39,139 bases of DNA, taken from an uncultured Coriobacteriaceae bacterium. GTDB taxonomy: Bacteria > Actinomycetota > Coriobacteriia > Coriobacteriales > Atopobiaceae. The stretch covers positions 1 to 39,139 of the forward strand of contig CADAQM010000029.1 in the NCBI GenBank assembly GCA_902790135.1. Direction: 5' to 3'. A program made the position numbers and the translations under genes. The notes beneath the pieces were generated by a model. It did not search any database, was not told the origin of the DNA, and saw nothing but the letters and a program-made list of their open reading frames with translations. This document shows, piece by piece, positions 7,311-17,025 of this stretch (within the stretch, counting starts at the first letter, position 1; every line of letters begins with the position of its first letter).

Positions 7311-9419
7311 CTACTTGGCTAGCAGCTTCGTCAGTTTGCCGGAGGCAGTTATGACCGTTGTTCTCTTGGCTCTTGTCATCGCTACGTACACGAGGCTTCT
7401 CTCGGCCTGGTCGATTTCCGCCTCATTGCCCTCTCTTCTTGCCTTGGAGAGCAAGTAGGTAGGGGGTACGACTCCATCGCTCATGTTTGCCAAGAAGACA
7501 GTGTCGAACTCAAGGCCCTTCACACGGTGCATCGTGGCAATGCGCACGCCATCTATCGAGCGGTCGTCGTCCCTTCTTGCCTTGAGCACCATCGCCTTGT
7601 GGCCGCGCTCCCTAAGCCCGATGGCATAGTCATCCACCAATTTGTTTGTCCTCAATACCACGCAGATATCCTTGGTCTCAAGGCCAGCCTTCTCTGCCGC
7701 CTCGATCCGATCAGAAATCCAGTCAATCTCAGCGGTCATATCGCGGAACTCGTGCACCTCTGGCCGCTCCCCATGGATGAGCGATTGGGTGATCTCGTCC
7801 TCTACGTTTCCGTCGTCTGCCCCATCGAGGTCATCCCAACTGAGTCCCGCAATCACCGCGACTGCCGCCTTGCGGATTTCCTCCGGCGTGCGATAGTTGA
7901 TGCGAAGCCTGCGGGCGCGCCCGCGTATGTTGATACCGCAACGCGAAAGGACTGCCTGCTTGCCATAAATGCGCTGGTGGGAGTCGCCCACGATGAAGAT
8001 GTCGTTGGCGTGTTCCTCGCCCGCAAGCGCTCGGACCAGCTTGAAGGCTGGCGCAGAGAAGTCTTGCGCCTCGTCGACCACAACGTACGCATATGGCGCG
8101 GCTGTGGGATTCTGTTCCAGCACGAGACGCGCGTCGCGCATGGCGGAGTCCACGTCACGAACTGAACGTTCGCGCATGAGCTGGCGGTAGTTCTCCACCA
8201 CGCCCCAGATCTGCATGCGATCGCTGCGGCGCAGGCGTGAACCACGTCCCGCCCTCTTGGCATGGACATACGCTTCGAGCGTCAGTTCGTCCTGAGCGAG
8301 AATCACCTGAGCCCATTCGTCCGCGTAGAAGGAGGGCTCAAAGCCCAGCGTGCAGCCAGACTCGATGGCGGCATCCTGCCACAGCGACTCTAGCTCCTTC
8401 TGGTCATAGGAGATGCGGTATTCGAAGCCCTGCTCCTTGAGGAAGCGTGCGACCCAGGCGTCAAGATTGAGGATGTCGATGCGCCGCAGCTCTTGGGTCG
8501 CGCAGAGCTTGCTCATGCTCGAACGGATATCGCTTGCAAGGTTCGTGCTGAACGTCGTGAACAAGACGCGCTGGTCGCCCGTGCAACCCTTTGCAAGGGT
8601 CCGTGCCCTGTGCATGGCAACGACCGTCTTGCCCGTTCCTGCACCTCCCAGCACTCGGGCGGCACCGTTATAGGATCGGTCGACGATTGTGCGTTGCGAC
8701 GGGTGGAGGAAGGTCCTCCACTTGTCGAGGGGCGAACGAAGGATGCTCGCTAGCTCCTCCTCACCCTCGACGACAACGAAGCTTCTGAGCGATGTGATGT
8801 TCTGCAATGCATTGCCAAGGTCGCTCGTGTTTTTGGGCGGATTGGTATCGGGTGCCATGACCTCGATGACCTCGTCGAACGAGAATCCGTTAGCCAGCCA
8901 TTGCAGGCCTTCAAACGCGTCGGCAGGTACGGAGGACGCCGCATGATCGAGTTCGTCAAGCGAAGTGATCGCACGCACATAGCTTAGCTGCTCGCTGGGA
9001 ACGCCTATCTTGGCCAGCTGCTCGTCGCTTACTGCAGCGAAGAGCGAGGGGGCTGCCTCGCTCTCGATGGGGGTTTGCTCCTCTACGACCTCATAGACCT
9101 GCAAAGAGCCCGTTACGGCGTTTACCGAGCAGCGACGCCTGCGTGCCCACTCATACGCATCATCGTGATGGTCCACCCAAAGAAGCAGGTAGGTGCCCGT
9201 CTCCTGCTGGCGTACCACTATGCCACGATAGGTGTCGTCGATGCGTACTGAGAAGAACTTGCCGTCAGCATTGGCGATCTTTTCGTAATGGATGCCGGGC
9301 GAGGTGGGGTCCACTCGAAACTTGTTGATGAAGGTGCTTGTCTTTTGCTGGACTCGCTTGGGAAGCGCCGCGAACGCCGTGAGAAAGTCGGACGATATGG
9401 CTACGGTTGCTGCTGCCAT
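7311..9419 (-). CDS. UvrD/Rep-type superfamily 1 helicase with ParE/RelE-like N-terminus
   Basis: 702 residues. Residues 1-95 resemble the ParE/RelE toxin fold: a leading helix pair, then FFSVRIDDTYRGIVVRQ, LLLWVDHHDDAYEWA. Then an SF1A helicase: Walker A GGAGTGKT (about 255-262), Walker B VVDEAQDF (about 445-451), RTNKLVDDY, IATMHRVKGLEFDTVFLANM and YVAMTRAK near the C-terminus. It probably translocates on single-stranded DNA. The N-terminal unit may serve as a protein- or RNA-contact domain rather than an active toxin. The start is set by TAGGAG overlapping the preceding gene's stop, with an 8-bp gap, so the two are translationally linked. Similar fused helicases are common in defence loci. 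Confidence 0.88.
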   Translation of the reverse strand: MAAATVAISSDFLTAFAALPKRVQQKTSTFINKFRVDPTSPGIHYEKIANADGKFFSVRIDDTYRGIVVRQQETGTYLLLWVDHHDDAYEWARRRRCSVNAVTGSLQVYEVVEEQTPIESEAAPSLFAAVSDEQLAKIGVPSEQLSYVRAITSLDELDHAASSVPADAFEGLQWLANGFSFDEVIEVMAPDTNPPKNTSDLGNALQNITSLRSFVVVEGEEELASILRSPLDKWRTFLHPSQRTIVDRSYNGAARVLGGAGTGKTVVAMHRARTLAKGCTGDQRVLFTTFSTNLASDIRSSMSKLCATQELRRIDILNLDAWVARFLKEQGFEYRISYDQKELESLWQDAAIESGCTLGFEPSFYADEWAQVILAQDELTLEAYVHAKRAGRGSRLRRSDRMQIWGVVENYRQLMRERSVRDVDSAMRDARLVLEQNPTAAPYAYVVVDEAQDFSAPAFKLVRALAGEEHANDIFIVGDSHQRIYGKQAVLSRCGINIRGRARRLRINYRTPEEIRKAAVAVIAGLSWDDLDGADDGNVEDEITQSLIHGERPEVHEFRDMTAEIDWISDRIEAAEKAGLETKDICVVLRTNKLVDDYAIGLRERGHKAMVLKARRDDDRSIDGVRIATMHRVKGLEFDTVFLANMSDGVVPPTYLLSKARREGNEAEIDQAERSLVYVAMTRAKRTTVITASGKLTKLLAK

Positions 9420-9427
9420 GTGGACTC

Positions 9428-12400
9428 CTATTCAAAAGCCGAGCGTATCTCGGCGTCCGTCATATCGGGCTTGATGATGCTCCAACCATTCTCGATGAAG
9501 ACGGCGGCATCCTCTTCTTGGTCGGGCGTGAGGTAGCAGACGCGTGAGTTGGGCCATGCTAGTTCTGCCATGGCATCGCCGCACCCCTCGTATCCATCGT
9601 ACCCGATGTCGTCGATGCCCGGTGCGGCGACACCCAGCGTGGCAAGCCTGTGGGCGAAGTCCTTGCTGGTATCGCCAAACAGATAGTTGATGACCTCTTG
9701 CCAAGCGTCGTCCTCGACCTGCTCCTCTTGCGCGGAACCAGGTTCGATGGATGTGGATGGCCCCGCATCCAACTTGGCATATTCGCCGTCCAACAGGCCA
9801 CGCATGGTTACGGCTCTGAAGGCTTCCTCAAACTGCATGAGGTTGAAGAGGTCGAGATACCCATTCCAATTACGCCTGAAGGCCTTTGCGTCGGGATCGG
9901 TGTCGTCAAGGACGGCATAGACCATCGTAAGGCTATTCTTCTTCATGTCCTCGACACTGGCACCCGCGTAAACGCGCAGGTGCTCGTTTTCGGAAGGTGA
10001 CCATCCTTTGAGCAACGACTTCTTGTCGTAGTCAAGCGGTGTGTACTCTCCGAAGAGGGCATACGAGACCTCGCTGACCGTGGCATTGTCGGAATCGAAG
10101 ACCCTTCTGTCTGTCGTCACCCCGAGCATCCCCATGCCATACGCGGTCGCCTGGTGGGCGAAGCACACCTCGGCTTCCTCGTGCGTGAGATACCATGCAA
10201 GGAGCTCGAAGGGGGCATGCTTGCTTGGCGCCAATGCGGAAAGCCTCTTTGCGAGGTACCAATTGTAAGACTTCGTGCTCGGCAACTCGGGAATCTTGAG
10301 GCAGTCGAGGTAGTAGTCGCTTGTGTGCTTGTCCAAGGCGGCCTCGACGTCTGCGAACGAGAGCCCCCACACACGGTACTTGCCGCTGCGTCGTATCGCC
10401 TCGCGTTTGACCGAATCGTCGGCCACCCTGCCCTTGTGATACTCGAAGCCATCGGTGAAGACAGCGATAGGAAGCCATTGCGCGGGTGTGGCATGGCGCG
10501 TCTTGGGCCACAGGACGAAGTCGGGTTTGCACGGCACCGATACGCCATCCGCTGGGCCAAGCGACACCTGGGGCTCGACGTCCCACACGATAGGGCCAAT
10601 CGTAAGCTCGTAGCCCATCTTGTCGTTGACGAGCTCCTTTACCACCCTTGCCTTTTCTCCCGAGGCACCGACTATGGTGGAAAGGGCGTCAACGAACTTC
10701 TTCTCGAGCTCGCTTTCCAGGAGGTTGCTTGGTTTGATGTCCGACACGGTCCTTACGGACACGACCTCGTTGTCAGGATCAAGCACCTCGTTGAGGATTT
10801 GTATAGCCCGCCGGCGCGACAGGCTGCCGACGTTCTTGGTCATGCGGTAGGCGAAGAGGCAGTGATAGCAACCGTCACGGGCCGGATCATCGGCGCACGA
10901 GCAGCTGACGAGGGCCTCGCGTGCGAGGTTGAGCACCTCCATGAAGGCATCCTTGCTCGATGAGAGCTGCTTGAGATAGCCCGTGCCACCTGATACGGAG
11001 TCGTAGAGGTCGAGATAGAGCTTGCGGTAGCCGCTTCCGTCCGGAATGGGCTCGTCAGATATCGTGGCCCCGATGTGGTCCACGTTGCCGAACTTCTTGC
11101 GCATGCCCAGCATGACGGAGGCGACGAACGTCTCCTGGATGCTTTCGCCCTCTGCCACGAAACTCGTTTCGGGGATGAGGACGCGCAGGGCTTCGCTCTT
11201 GAACTCTCGATAGATGAAGAGGCTGTCCTCGACCGCATCCTCTTCGTGCACGTCGCCTGAGCGCACGGGACACGAGTAGGTATGGTCGATGACCTCCTTG
11301 CCGTTCCTGCGGTCCTGATGCGAGAGCATGCCGCATTTGGAGCAGAATCTGAATCCGGGGCGAATGGCCGGCTTTCCCGCGACATACGTCTCACGGCCCG
11401 CGAACTCTCGGCTCCTGCCGAAATTGACCTCGCGTAGCGTGGCGACGCTCGCGTATTCAAAGCCAAAGTCGAGGCCAGTCGCCTTGTTCGAGAGGTGGTA
11501 AGCCGGCTTGACGTCGTTCTGGTCTATCTCCACCAGGAGCTGTCGATTGAAGAACGCGCGGGTTCTGCTTTCGGACGAGTCGTCCGTACGGCTCTCCTGG
11601 TCCTCCACATTGGAAACGACCGTCTTCAGCTTCAGCATCTTGTGGATCTGCCCCGCATCGGCCCAGGCTGGCGAACCGCACTTGGGGCAGGTGGAGGCTG
11701 AGGTGGCGGGCACTATCCGCTCTGCATGGCTGCAGTTGGGGCAGAGTCGCCACAGCTCCTCCTCGCTCGTCGACAGGTCGATCTGGTCGATGGTGAAGTG
11801 GCGTCCGCCGGCATAGAAGGTGTTGCTGGGGGCAAAGTCGGTGATCGCAGAGGCGGCCGCACGCGAGTACTCGCGTGTGGTGCGCTGCCAACGCGCCTCG
11901 TCGTCCCCGTCCGTATCCTCCTCTTTCCTGCGCACGACAGTTCGAAGGTTGACTCCATCCTCGGGGAAGGCATAGTTGGGTAGCAGGCTCTCCCGCGAAA
12001 GCAGGCCATAGACGTCCTCGTTGTCGATGCTCTTAATGACGTCTATGAGGGCGCGGCGCTCGTACCTTCGCTCCTTGAGCTGAGTCTCGAACGAGCTATC
12101 TGCCGGCTTGCTCTCTAGGTCTGCAATGGCCTTCTTGAGGTCCTCAAGCTGCTTCTGGTAGCTCTCCCGCAGCTTCCGCCTGTCCTGGAATACCTCGAGC
12201 AACCGTGCGGGCAAGGACAGCGGGTCGTCCTCTCCGCCCATGATGAATGTCCTCAAGGCCTCCTTCGTCTGCTCGTCATCCGCGAGATCGTCGCGGAACA
12301 TGGTGAGGAACGTGTTGAGAAGCGCGCGCTTGTTTGCCTTAACATACGAGAGGAAGTTGTAGGGGAACTTCGACCCGTCCTCCTTGCCGGGAGCCACCGC

Positions 12401-15400
12401 AAGCAAACAGGGGCGAACGTGCGGTGGGACTATGGCATTGGCCACGCCCCGCTGCAGAATCCAGTTATCGAGGCAGAAGGCGACAAGCTGGCGCGCCAGG
12501 ACGGCAGCCGCATGCAGGAACACGCGCGGCGGCTCAACGTTGCCCTCGAGCATCTCCTCTGGTGCGGCGTAGAAGTACATCCCCCGCGCATTGGCATCCG
12601 CCAACACGAGGCAGAAGGCGTTGCCGTCGCGTCGTCCTGCGCGTCCCACCCGCTGCAAGAACTGCGCCTGGCCCGGCGGCATGCCGCAGAGCATGAGCGA
12701 CGAGAGGTCTCCGATGTCGATGCCCATCTCGAGCGTCGGCGTACACGAGAGCACATTGGGATACCACGGCCTTGCGTCGCCGGCGGTCGCCTTGAACTGC
12801 CGCTCGAGCTCTTCGCGCTCGGTACGCTGGAGCAATCCCGTGTGCTCTGCGGCGCGCACGCGATCGCTCAGGCCACGGGTAAAGAGGCCACCGTAATAGT
12901 CGGGCCCCTGTTGCTCGCGCAGAGCCATTCTTCCCGGGCATCCTCCGTTGAGACAAGGGGAGCCGAGCCTGACGTCGATGTTGGCACTAGCCGCTTGCAT
13001 GCGGGAGCCGCAGAGGGGGCATTCGAGCTGCGCGACGTCACCCACAACCCGCATCGCACTCTCCTTGATTCCATAGCACGCATAGCGCGTCTCACTGGCG
13101 AGCTCGACGAGAAGCCCTGCACGAGCGCAGGCGCGCGCCACGCAGTCAATGGCTGCGGGTGGATTGAGCATATCCGGCAGGCACTTCGCCACGATGCGCG
13201 TCATGGCATTCGAGGTCATGCTGAGGAACTTCTTGTCGCTGCCTCGCTTTAGCAGGAAACGCGGCGTGCTCATCGCTCCCCAGCCGGGCATGAAGACCTT
13301 GTGCCTGTGCGAGAGATAGTAGCCGTTCGCCCCCTTTGCGAGGTATTCGTCGTAGACGGGGTCGGCAATTGCCCCGGCACCGCGCAGCTCGTCGAGGAAG
13401 AGAATGACGAGGCCACCAACGTCCTCTTGCGAGACTGCGGCTCCCTCCTCGTTGCGTAAGAGCTCGCACGCCTCGGCTATGGCCATCTCGACTTTTGCCT
13501 CGTCGTAGGCGATGCTTGCCACGCCGCTCTTCTCCAGCGTGCGTCCCACATGCCGGCGCATGCCGAACTCAAGGACCACCTCATACCGCATGCGATTCTG
13601 GACGCTCTCCAGTAGCTTGCGCGTGCCCTCGTTGTCGGCGAGCCTGCCCGTCTCCAGCATATGCTCGTAGTCGCGCATCCACAGATTGTTAGGCGCGAGG
13701 AAACGCGCAACATACTCCTCACGAGGCATGGCGCCCTTGAAGTGGAGCGCGAAGCCCTGGGCGAAATCGTCCAAGGCCATACCGTCCCCACCCTCGCCCA
13801 GCCACTGCGCCATTGCCGTGCGCAGGCCAAATCGCCACGTACGTCCGTTGAAGAACCCCGCGCGATGCGAGGCGTCCTGAACGTTGTCCGAGAAGGCGAG
13901 CGACTTGTTGTCACCGTCGAAGGAGCTGGCAAACATCTGGGACAGCGCTACTTCCGCCTCGGTCGTATTGCGCAGGCCCATGAGCGAAAGCCCCTGGGGG
14001 CTGCCACAATGCGGGCAAATGTATTGGCGCGATTCCGCGCTGCCCGAACCGCTGCGCGACGAGGTTGTGGGCTCCGAGATGAAGACGGGGATGCACTCAG
14101 TATCACAGACGCCGCATGTATGCGAGCGCTCGCGCTCTCCCAGCGCATTCTCCAGAGTCACGTGCAAGCAGTCTGGGCAGAGCCAACCCACGCGCAGGCT
14201 TTCTGGCCTTGGATCATCGATGTTGTGCGGATACAGTGACACTATGTCTTCGCCCGACCCAAAGTAGCTGTTGTAGAACGCGTCGAGGCTTTCGGGCTTG
14301 AGGTCCATGTCATGGTCGATGAGCGAGATCCATGCCGTCTGGCCACAGTCGCGACAATTGTGCAGGGGCAGGAAGTGCTTGCGCTCGTCTTGTTTGAGAT
14401 TGATGGCGAGCTCAAAGCGCGTCTCGTCGCCCTTCACCTCTCCGAGGAGGCGGGCAAGCTCGCGTGTCCAGAGCTGCGTCTGGACGGTCAGGAACGGTCG
14501 CGACCCTTCAGCTCGCGCATGGCTCACCAGCGCGACGAGCGCATCGATGACTGTCTCGGGGCGTTTGATGTCACTCAGCCATGCATGTCTGTCTACGAGA
14601 CGCCCGACGATCTCGCTCGGCTGGAAGAAAGAGCTCCCAGCGGCCTCTATGAGGTCGCAGAACAAGGTGTTCGACTTCAGTGCGGCCCCAAGTCTTTGCC
14701 GCGTCTCGTCATCCGAGGCATTGTTGCCCCGCATTGAGTCTACAAGGTCGTCGAGTGCCGCCTGCAGATACCCTTGCACGTCATTGGCGGTGACCAGCCT
14801 CTCAAGCTCGATGCACTGGGCTTCGCTCATGAGGGGGTCGTCTTCCGGTTCGATTCCGTCCAGGAACTCGTCGACCGTCAGGCGGTCCTCGCCGATGACG
14901 GCGCCTTCGTCGAACGGCTCGCCAAATACGTTCTGCGCGTAGGCAAGCATGCCCTTTCTGGACGCCTCTCCCGCGTCGCCCATGGTGGCGGAGGTGCCAA
15001 TGCAGCAAAGGCTTCCCTGAGGAATGCGTAGGCGCGTCTTGAGGCGCCGGAGCAGGCACGCGAGGTCGGTCCCCTGGGCTCCGTCGAAGGTGTGGATCTC
15101 GTCGACGGCAACGTACTTGAGGGGCGATACGTATGCGTCGGCCTTCCAAATGTGGGTGTAGTCAGGCCGAATAAGCAGGTAGTCAAGCATCTTGTAGTTT
15201 GTGAGCAGGATGTCGGGCGGGTTGTTCTGCATGGTCTCACGGTCGGTGATGACCGTGTCTGGTCCCATGACAGGCGACCCTTTGCCCTTGTCAAGCCCGC
15301 CCACGTACAGGCCAACGCTCACATTGCCCTTGAGGTCGGGGTTGTCCCAGATGAGCTTGGCAACGCGTCCTGCCTGGTCGCTTGCAAGGGCGTTCATGGG

Positions 15401-15790
15401 GTAGATGATGAGCGCCTTTACGCCACGTGTCGCGCGGTGCTGATAGCAGTACTCCAGGATGGGGTAGAGGAAGCACTCCGTCTTGCCAGAACCAGTGCCG
15501 GTGGCGATGACCGTGGATTGACCGTCCTCGCCCACAAGACGGCGCCACGCCCTCTCCTGGTGCACATAGGGGAGGAACTTGGGACGAACCGCCTCAAAGC
15601 AGTCTGGCATGGTCGTCGCCGTGCGAAACGGCAGTCGTATGGCAGTGAAGGGCTCAAGATACAACCCCTTGCCGTTGGAGGCGAAGGCGTCGAATGACGA
15701 TTTGAACGGTTCGTTGGCAAAGGGGTACGTGGTACGGAAGTAGTCCTCTATGCCGCGCTGGAGCTGCCGGGCAAGAACAGAGGGAATCAT
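9428..15790 (-). CDS. Giant DEAD/DEAH-box helicase with zinc ribbons, DUF1998 and nuclease-like C-terminus (DruE/DrmA-B-like)
   Basis: 2120 residues. Helicase core: Walker A IATGTGSGKTE (about 90-100), DEIH (about 229-232), GTSAT, SLAFSDNVQDASHRAGFF, TPTLEMGIDIGDL and QRVGRAGRRDG (about 1044-1054). Several CxxC pairs lie between the two halves and after them. The DUF1998 signature GCYHCLFAYR is near 1640. Residues about 1753-1830 (KPDFVLWP, IAVFTDGFEYHKG, REAIRRSGKYRVWGLSFADV) look like a Vsr/DUF559-type nuclease fold. This layout matches Druantia DruE, and joins in one chain what DISARM splits into DrmA and DrmB. I start at ATG 15790, which overlaps the DUF1016 stop as ATGA; a longer frame to 15934 runs inside that gene and looks spurious. 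Confidence 0.9.
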   Translation of the reverse strand: MIPSVLARQLQRGIEDYFRTTYPFANEPFKSSFDAFASNGKGLYLEPFTAIRLPFRTATTMPDCFEAVRPKFLPYVHQERAWRRLVGEDGQSTVIATGTGSGKTECFLYPILEYCYQHRATRGVKALIIYPMNALASDQAGRVAKLIWDNPDLKGNVSVGLYVGGLDKGKGSPVMGPDTVITDRETMQNNPPDILLTNYKMLDYLLIRPDYTHIWKADAYVSPLKYVAVDEIHTFDGAQGTDLACLLRRLKTRLRIPQGSLCCIGTSATMGDAGEASRKGMLAYAQNVFGEPFDEGAVIGEDRLTVDEFLDGIEPEDDPLMSEAQCIELERLVTANDVQGYLQAALDDLVDSMRGNNASDDETRQRLGAALKSNTLFCDLIEAAGSSFFQPSEIVGRLVDRHAWLSDIKRPETVIDALVALVSHARAEGSRPFLTVQTQLWTRELARLLGEVKGDETRFELAINLKQDERKHFLPLHNCRDCGQTAWISLIDHDMDLKPESLDAFYNSYFGSGEDIVSLYPHNIDDPRPESLRVGWLCPDCLHVTLENALGERERSHTCGVCDTECIPVFISEPTTSSRSGSGSAESRQYICPHCGSPQGLSLMGLRNTTEAEVALSQMFASSFDGDNKSLAFSDNVQDASHRAGFFNGRTWRFGLRTAMAQWLGEGGDGMALDDFAQGFALHFKGAMPREEYVARFLAPNNLWMRDYEHMLETGRLADNEGTRKLLESVQNRMRYEVVLEFGMRRHVGRTLEKSGVASIAYDEAKVEMAIAEACELLRNEEGAAVSQEDVGGLVILFLDELRGAGAIADPVYDEYLAKGANGYYLSHRHKVFMPGWGAMSTPRFLLKRGSDKKFLSMTSNAMTRIVAKCLPDMLNPPAAIDCVARACARAGLLVELASETRYACYGIKESAMRVVGDVAQLECPLCGSRMQAASANIDVRLGSPCLNGGCPGRMALREQQGPDYYGGLFTRGLSDRVRAAEHTGLLQRTEREELERQFKATAGDARPWYPNVLSCTPTLEMGIDIGDLSSLMLCGMPPGQAQFLQRVGRAGRRDGNAFCLVLADANARGMYFYAAPEEMLEGNVEPPRVFLHAAAVLARQLVAFCLDNWILQRGVANAIVPPHVRPCLLAVAPGKEDGSKFPYNFLSYVKANKRALLNTFLTMFRDDLADDEQTKEALRTFIMGGEDDPLSLPARLLEVFQDRRKLRESYQKQLEDLKKAIADLESKPADSSFETQLKERRYERRALIDVIKSIDNEDVYGLLSRESLLPNYAFPEDGVNLRTVVRRKEEDTDGDDEARWQRTTREYSRAAASAITDFAPSNTFYAGGRHFTIDQIDLSTSEEELWRLCPNCSHAERIVPATSASTCPKCGSPAWADAGQIHKMLKLKTVVSNVEDQESRTDDSSESRTRAFFNRQLLVEIDQNDVKPAYHLSNKATGLDFGFEYASVATLREVNFGRSREFAGRETYVAGKPAIRPGFRFCSKCGMLSHQDRRNGKEVIDHTYSCPVRSGDVHEEDAVEDSLFIYREFKSEALRVLIPETSFVAEGESIQETFVASVMLGMRKKFGNVDHIGATISDEPIPDGSGYRKLYLDLYDSVSGGTGYLKQLSSSKDAFMEVLNLAREALVSCSCADDPARDGCYHCLFAYRMTKNVGSLSRRRAIQILNEVLDPDNEVVSVRTVSDIKPSNLLESELEKKFVDALSTIVGASGEKARVVKELVNDKMGYELTIGPIVWDVEPQVSLGPADGVSVPCKPDFVLWPKTRHATPAQWLPIAVFTDGFEYHKGRVADDSVKREAIRRSGKYRVWGLSFADVEAALDKHTSDYYLDCLKIPELPSTKSYNWYLAKRLSALAPSKHAPFELLAWYLTHEEAEVCFAHQATAYGMGMLGVTTDRRVFDSDNATVSEVSYALFGEYTPLDYDKKSLLKGWSPSENEHLRVYAGASVEDMKKNSLTMVYAVLDDTDPDAKAFRRNWNGYLDLFNLMQFEEAFRAVTMRGLLDGEYAKLDAGPSTSIEPGSAQEEQVEDDAWQEVINYLFGDTSKDFAHRLATLGVAAPGIDDIGYDGYEGCGDAMAELAWPNSRVCYLTPDQEEDAAVFIENGWSIIKPDMTDAEIRSAFE

Positions 15791-16926
15791 TTGCCTTCCT
15801 CCTCCTCGAGCCACTCGGCAAGCTTCTTTTGCAGGAGTTGCTTGTCGGGCAGGTAGAGCTTGTACTCGCGTGCGTAGATGTGAGCATCCTCCGGCAACGT
15901 CAGCTCCACAAGCGCCTGATCGCTGCGCTTGCACAGCAGGATGCCCACCGTGGGGTTCTCCTCTGGTAGTCGCACGTAGCGGTCGTAATAGTTCACATAC
16001 ATCTGCATCTGCCCCAGGTCCTCGTGCGACAGGAGGTCTGCCTTGAAGTCCACCAGTACGTAACAGCGTAGGAACCTGTTGTAGAGGACCATGTCGAGGA
16101 AGTAGTCGCGGTCAGCAAAGCCAAACCGCTTCTGCCGCTTCTCAAAGAGGAACCCTTTGCCCATTTCAAGCAGGAACTCCTGTAGATGGTCGAGCACTGC
16201 TTGTTCCAAATCCGACTCATGGTAGGATGCCCTGTCTTGAAGGCCGGCGAACTCGAGCACAAAGGGTGTTTTGAGCAGGTCCTGGGGTTTCTGCGGGGTA
16301 GCGCTCTCGTTGGCAAGCCGCATGACGTCGTCCTTGTCGCGGCTGAGTAGGAGCCGCTCGTAAAGACTCGAGCCATACTGGCGGCGCAGGGTCTTTGCGT
16401 CCCAGTTGTTCTCTACTGCCTCGCGCTCGTAGAAGTCGCGCTCGGTATGGTCTTCGATGCGCATGAGCGTGAGGTAGTGAGTCCAGCTCAGACGGAAAGG
16501 TCGATGCACCTGCTCTGGCGATCGGTTTGATTCCCCAATCCCGAATTGGGGAATTCCCTCCTTGGACGTTGCTGCCAATTCGCCAATTCTGAATTGGCGA
16601 ATCTCTGGCTCCCGTTCCCGATAGGCAAGATAGAACTGGCGCATATACCCCAGGTTTGTCTTGGAAAACCCGCGTCCGTACTCGTTCGTCAGCGACTCCG
16701 ACAGAGCCTCAATGACACGCTTTCCGTAGCCCGCGCGGCTGCTGCCCTGCTGCTCCTCCTCCACGATGTAGCGCCCAAGCTCGAAGCTCGTATAGACGGT
16801 TATGAGATTGACCGCCTGCCCGATATAGCTGCGCGACAGCGAGACCAACTGGCTGGCTCGGCGCAGCATCTCGTCGAGACTTGTGCCCTCTGGGCCAGCT
16901 TTGAGTTCGTCAACCTTGCCCGCCAT
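15787..16926 (-). CDS. DUF1016 / YhcG-family PD-(D/E)xK nuclease
   Basis: 379 residues. The N-terminal DUF1016_N region contains GRYIVEEEQQG, LSESLTNEYGRGFSKTNLGYMRQFY and LSWTHYLTLMRIEDHTERDFYEREA. The C-terminal nuclease domain shows FGFADRDYFLDMVLYNRFLRCYVLVDFKADLLSHEDLGQM, with D...DxK as metal ligands, then NPTVGILLCKRSD. Family members are DNA-targeting nucleases found next to restriction and defence genes. Between residues about 107 and 135 sits a 16-residue duplicated stretch (IRQFRIGEL..., IPQFGIGES) encoded by two palindromes. A 99-bp gap with a strong hairpin separates it from the methyltransferase upstream, and it overlaps the giant helicase downstream by ATGA. Confidence 0.92.
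   Translation of the reverse strand: MAGKVDELKAGPEGTSLDEMLRRASQLVSLSRSYIGQAVNLITVYTSFELGRYIVEEEQQGSSRAGYGKRVIEALSESLTNEYGRGFSKTNLGYMRQFYLAYREREPEIRQFRIGELAATSKEGIPQFGIGESNRSPEQVHRPFRLSWTHYLTLMRIEDHTERDFYEREAVENNWDAKTLRRQYGSSLYERLLLSRDKDDVMRLANESATPQKPQDLLKTPFVLEFAGLQDRASYHESDLEQAVLDHLQEFLLEMGKGFLFEKRQKRFGFADRDYFLDMVLYNRFLRCYVLVDFKADLLSHEDLGQMQMYVNYYDRYVRLPEENPTVGILLCKRSDQALVELTLPEDAHIYAREYKLYLPDKQLLQKKLAEWLEEEEGK
16530..16602. repeat. Two in-frame palindromes inside the DUF1016 gene
   Basis: 16530-16554: arms ATTCCCCAAT and ATTGGGGAAT with a 5-base loop. 16578-16602: arms ATTCGCCAATTC and GAATTGGCGAAT with a 1-base centre. They are 48 bp apart (16 codons) and are diverged copies of each other. 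A C-to-G change in one arm is matched by G-to-C in the other. Confidence 0.9.
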
Positions 16927-16964
16927 GGGCGCTCCCTTCCTTTACGCTTGCAATGCTTTTCGTG

Positions 16965-16997
16965 AGGCTTCCCTCGCATCATGTGCGAGGGAAGCCT
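16965..16997. repeat. Perfect 14-bp stem between methyltransferase and DUF1016 genes
   Basis: Arms AGGCTTCCCTCGCA and TGCGAGGGAAGCCT with a 5-base loop. No T-run follows on either strand, so it is not a standard terminator. It lies 28 bp past the methyltransferase stop and may set the stability or ratio of the two parts of the operon mRNA. Confidence 0.85.
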
Positions 16998-17025
16998 ATC
17001 AGATGTCCCGGACAGAAATTGCTTC

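Noticed and set aside
15791..15934. 48-residue N-terminal extension of the giant helicase
   Set aside because: It lies wholly inside the DUF1016 gene, and the ATG at 15790 has the usual ATGA overlap.
16965..16997. Intrinsic terminator between methylase and nuclease genes
   Set aside because: No T-run on either strand; kept only as an inverted repeat.
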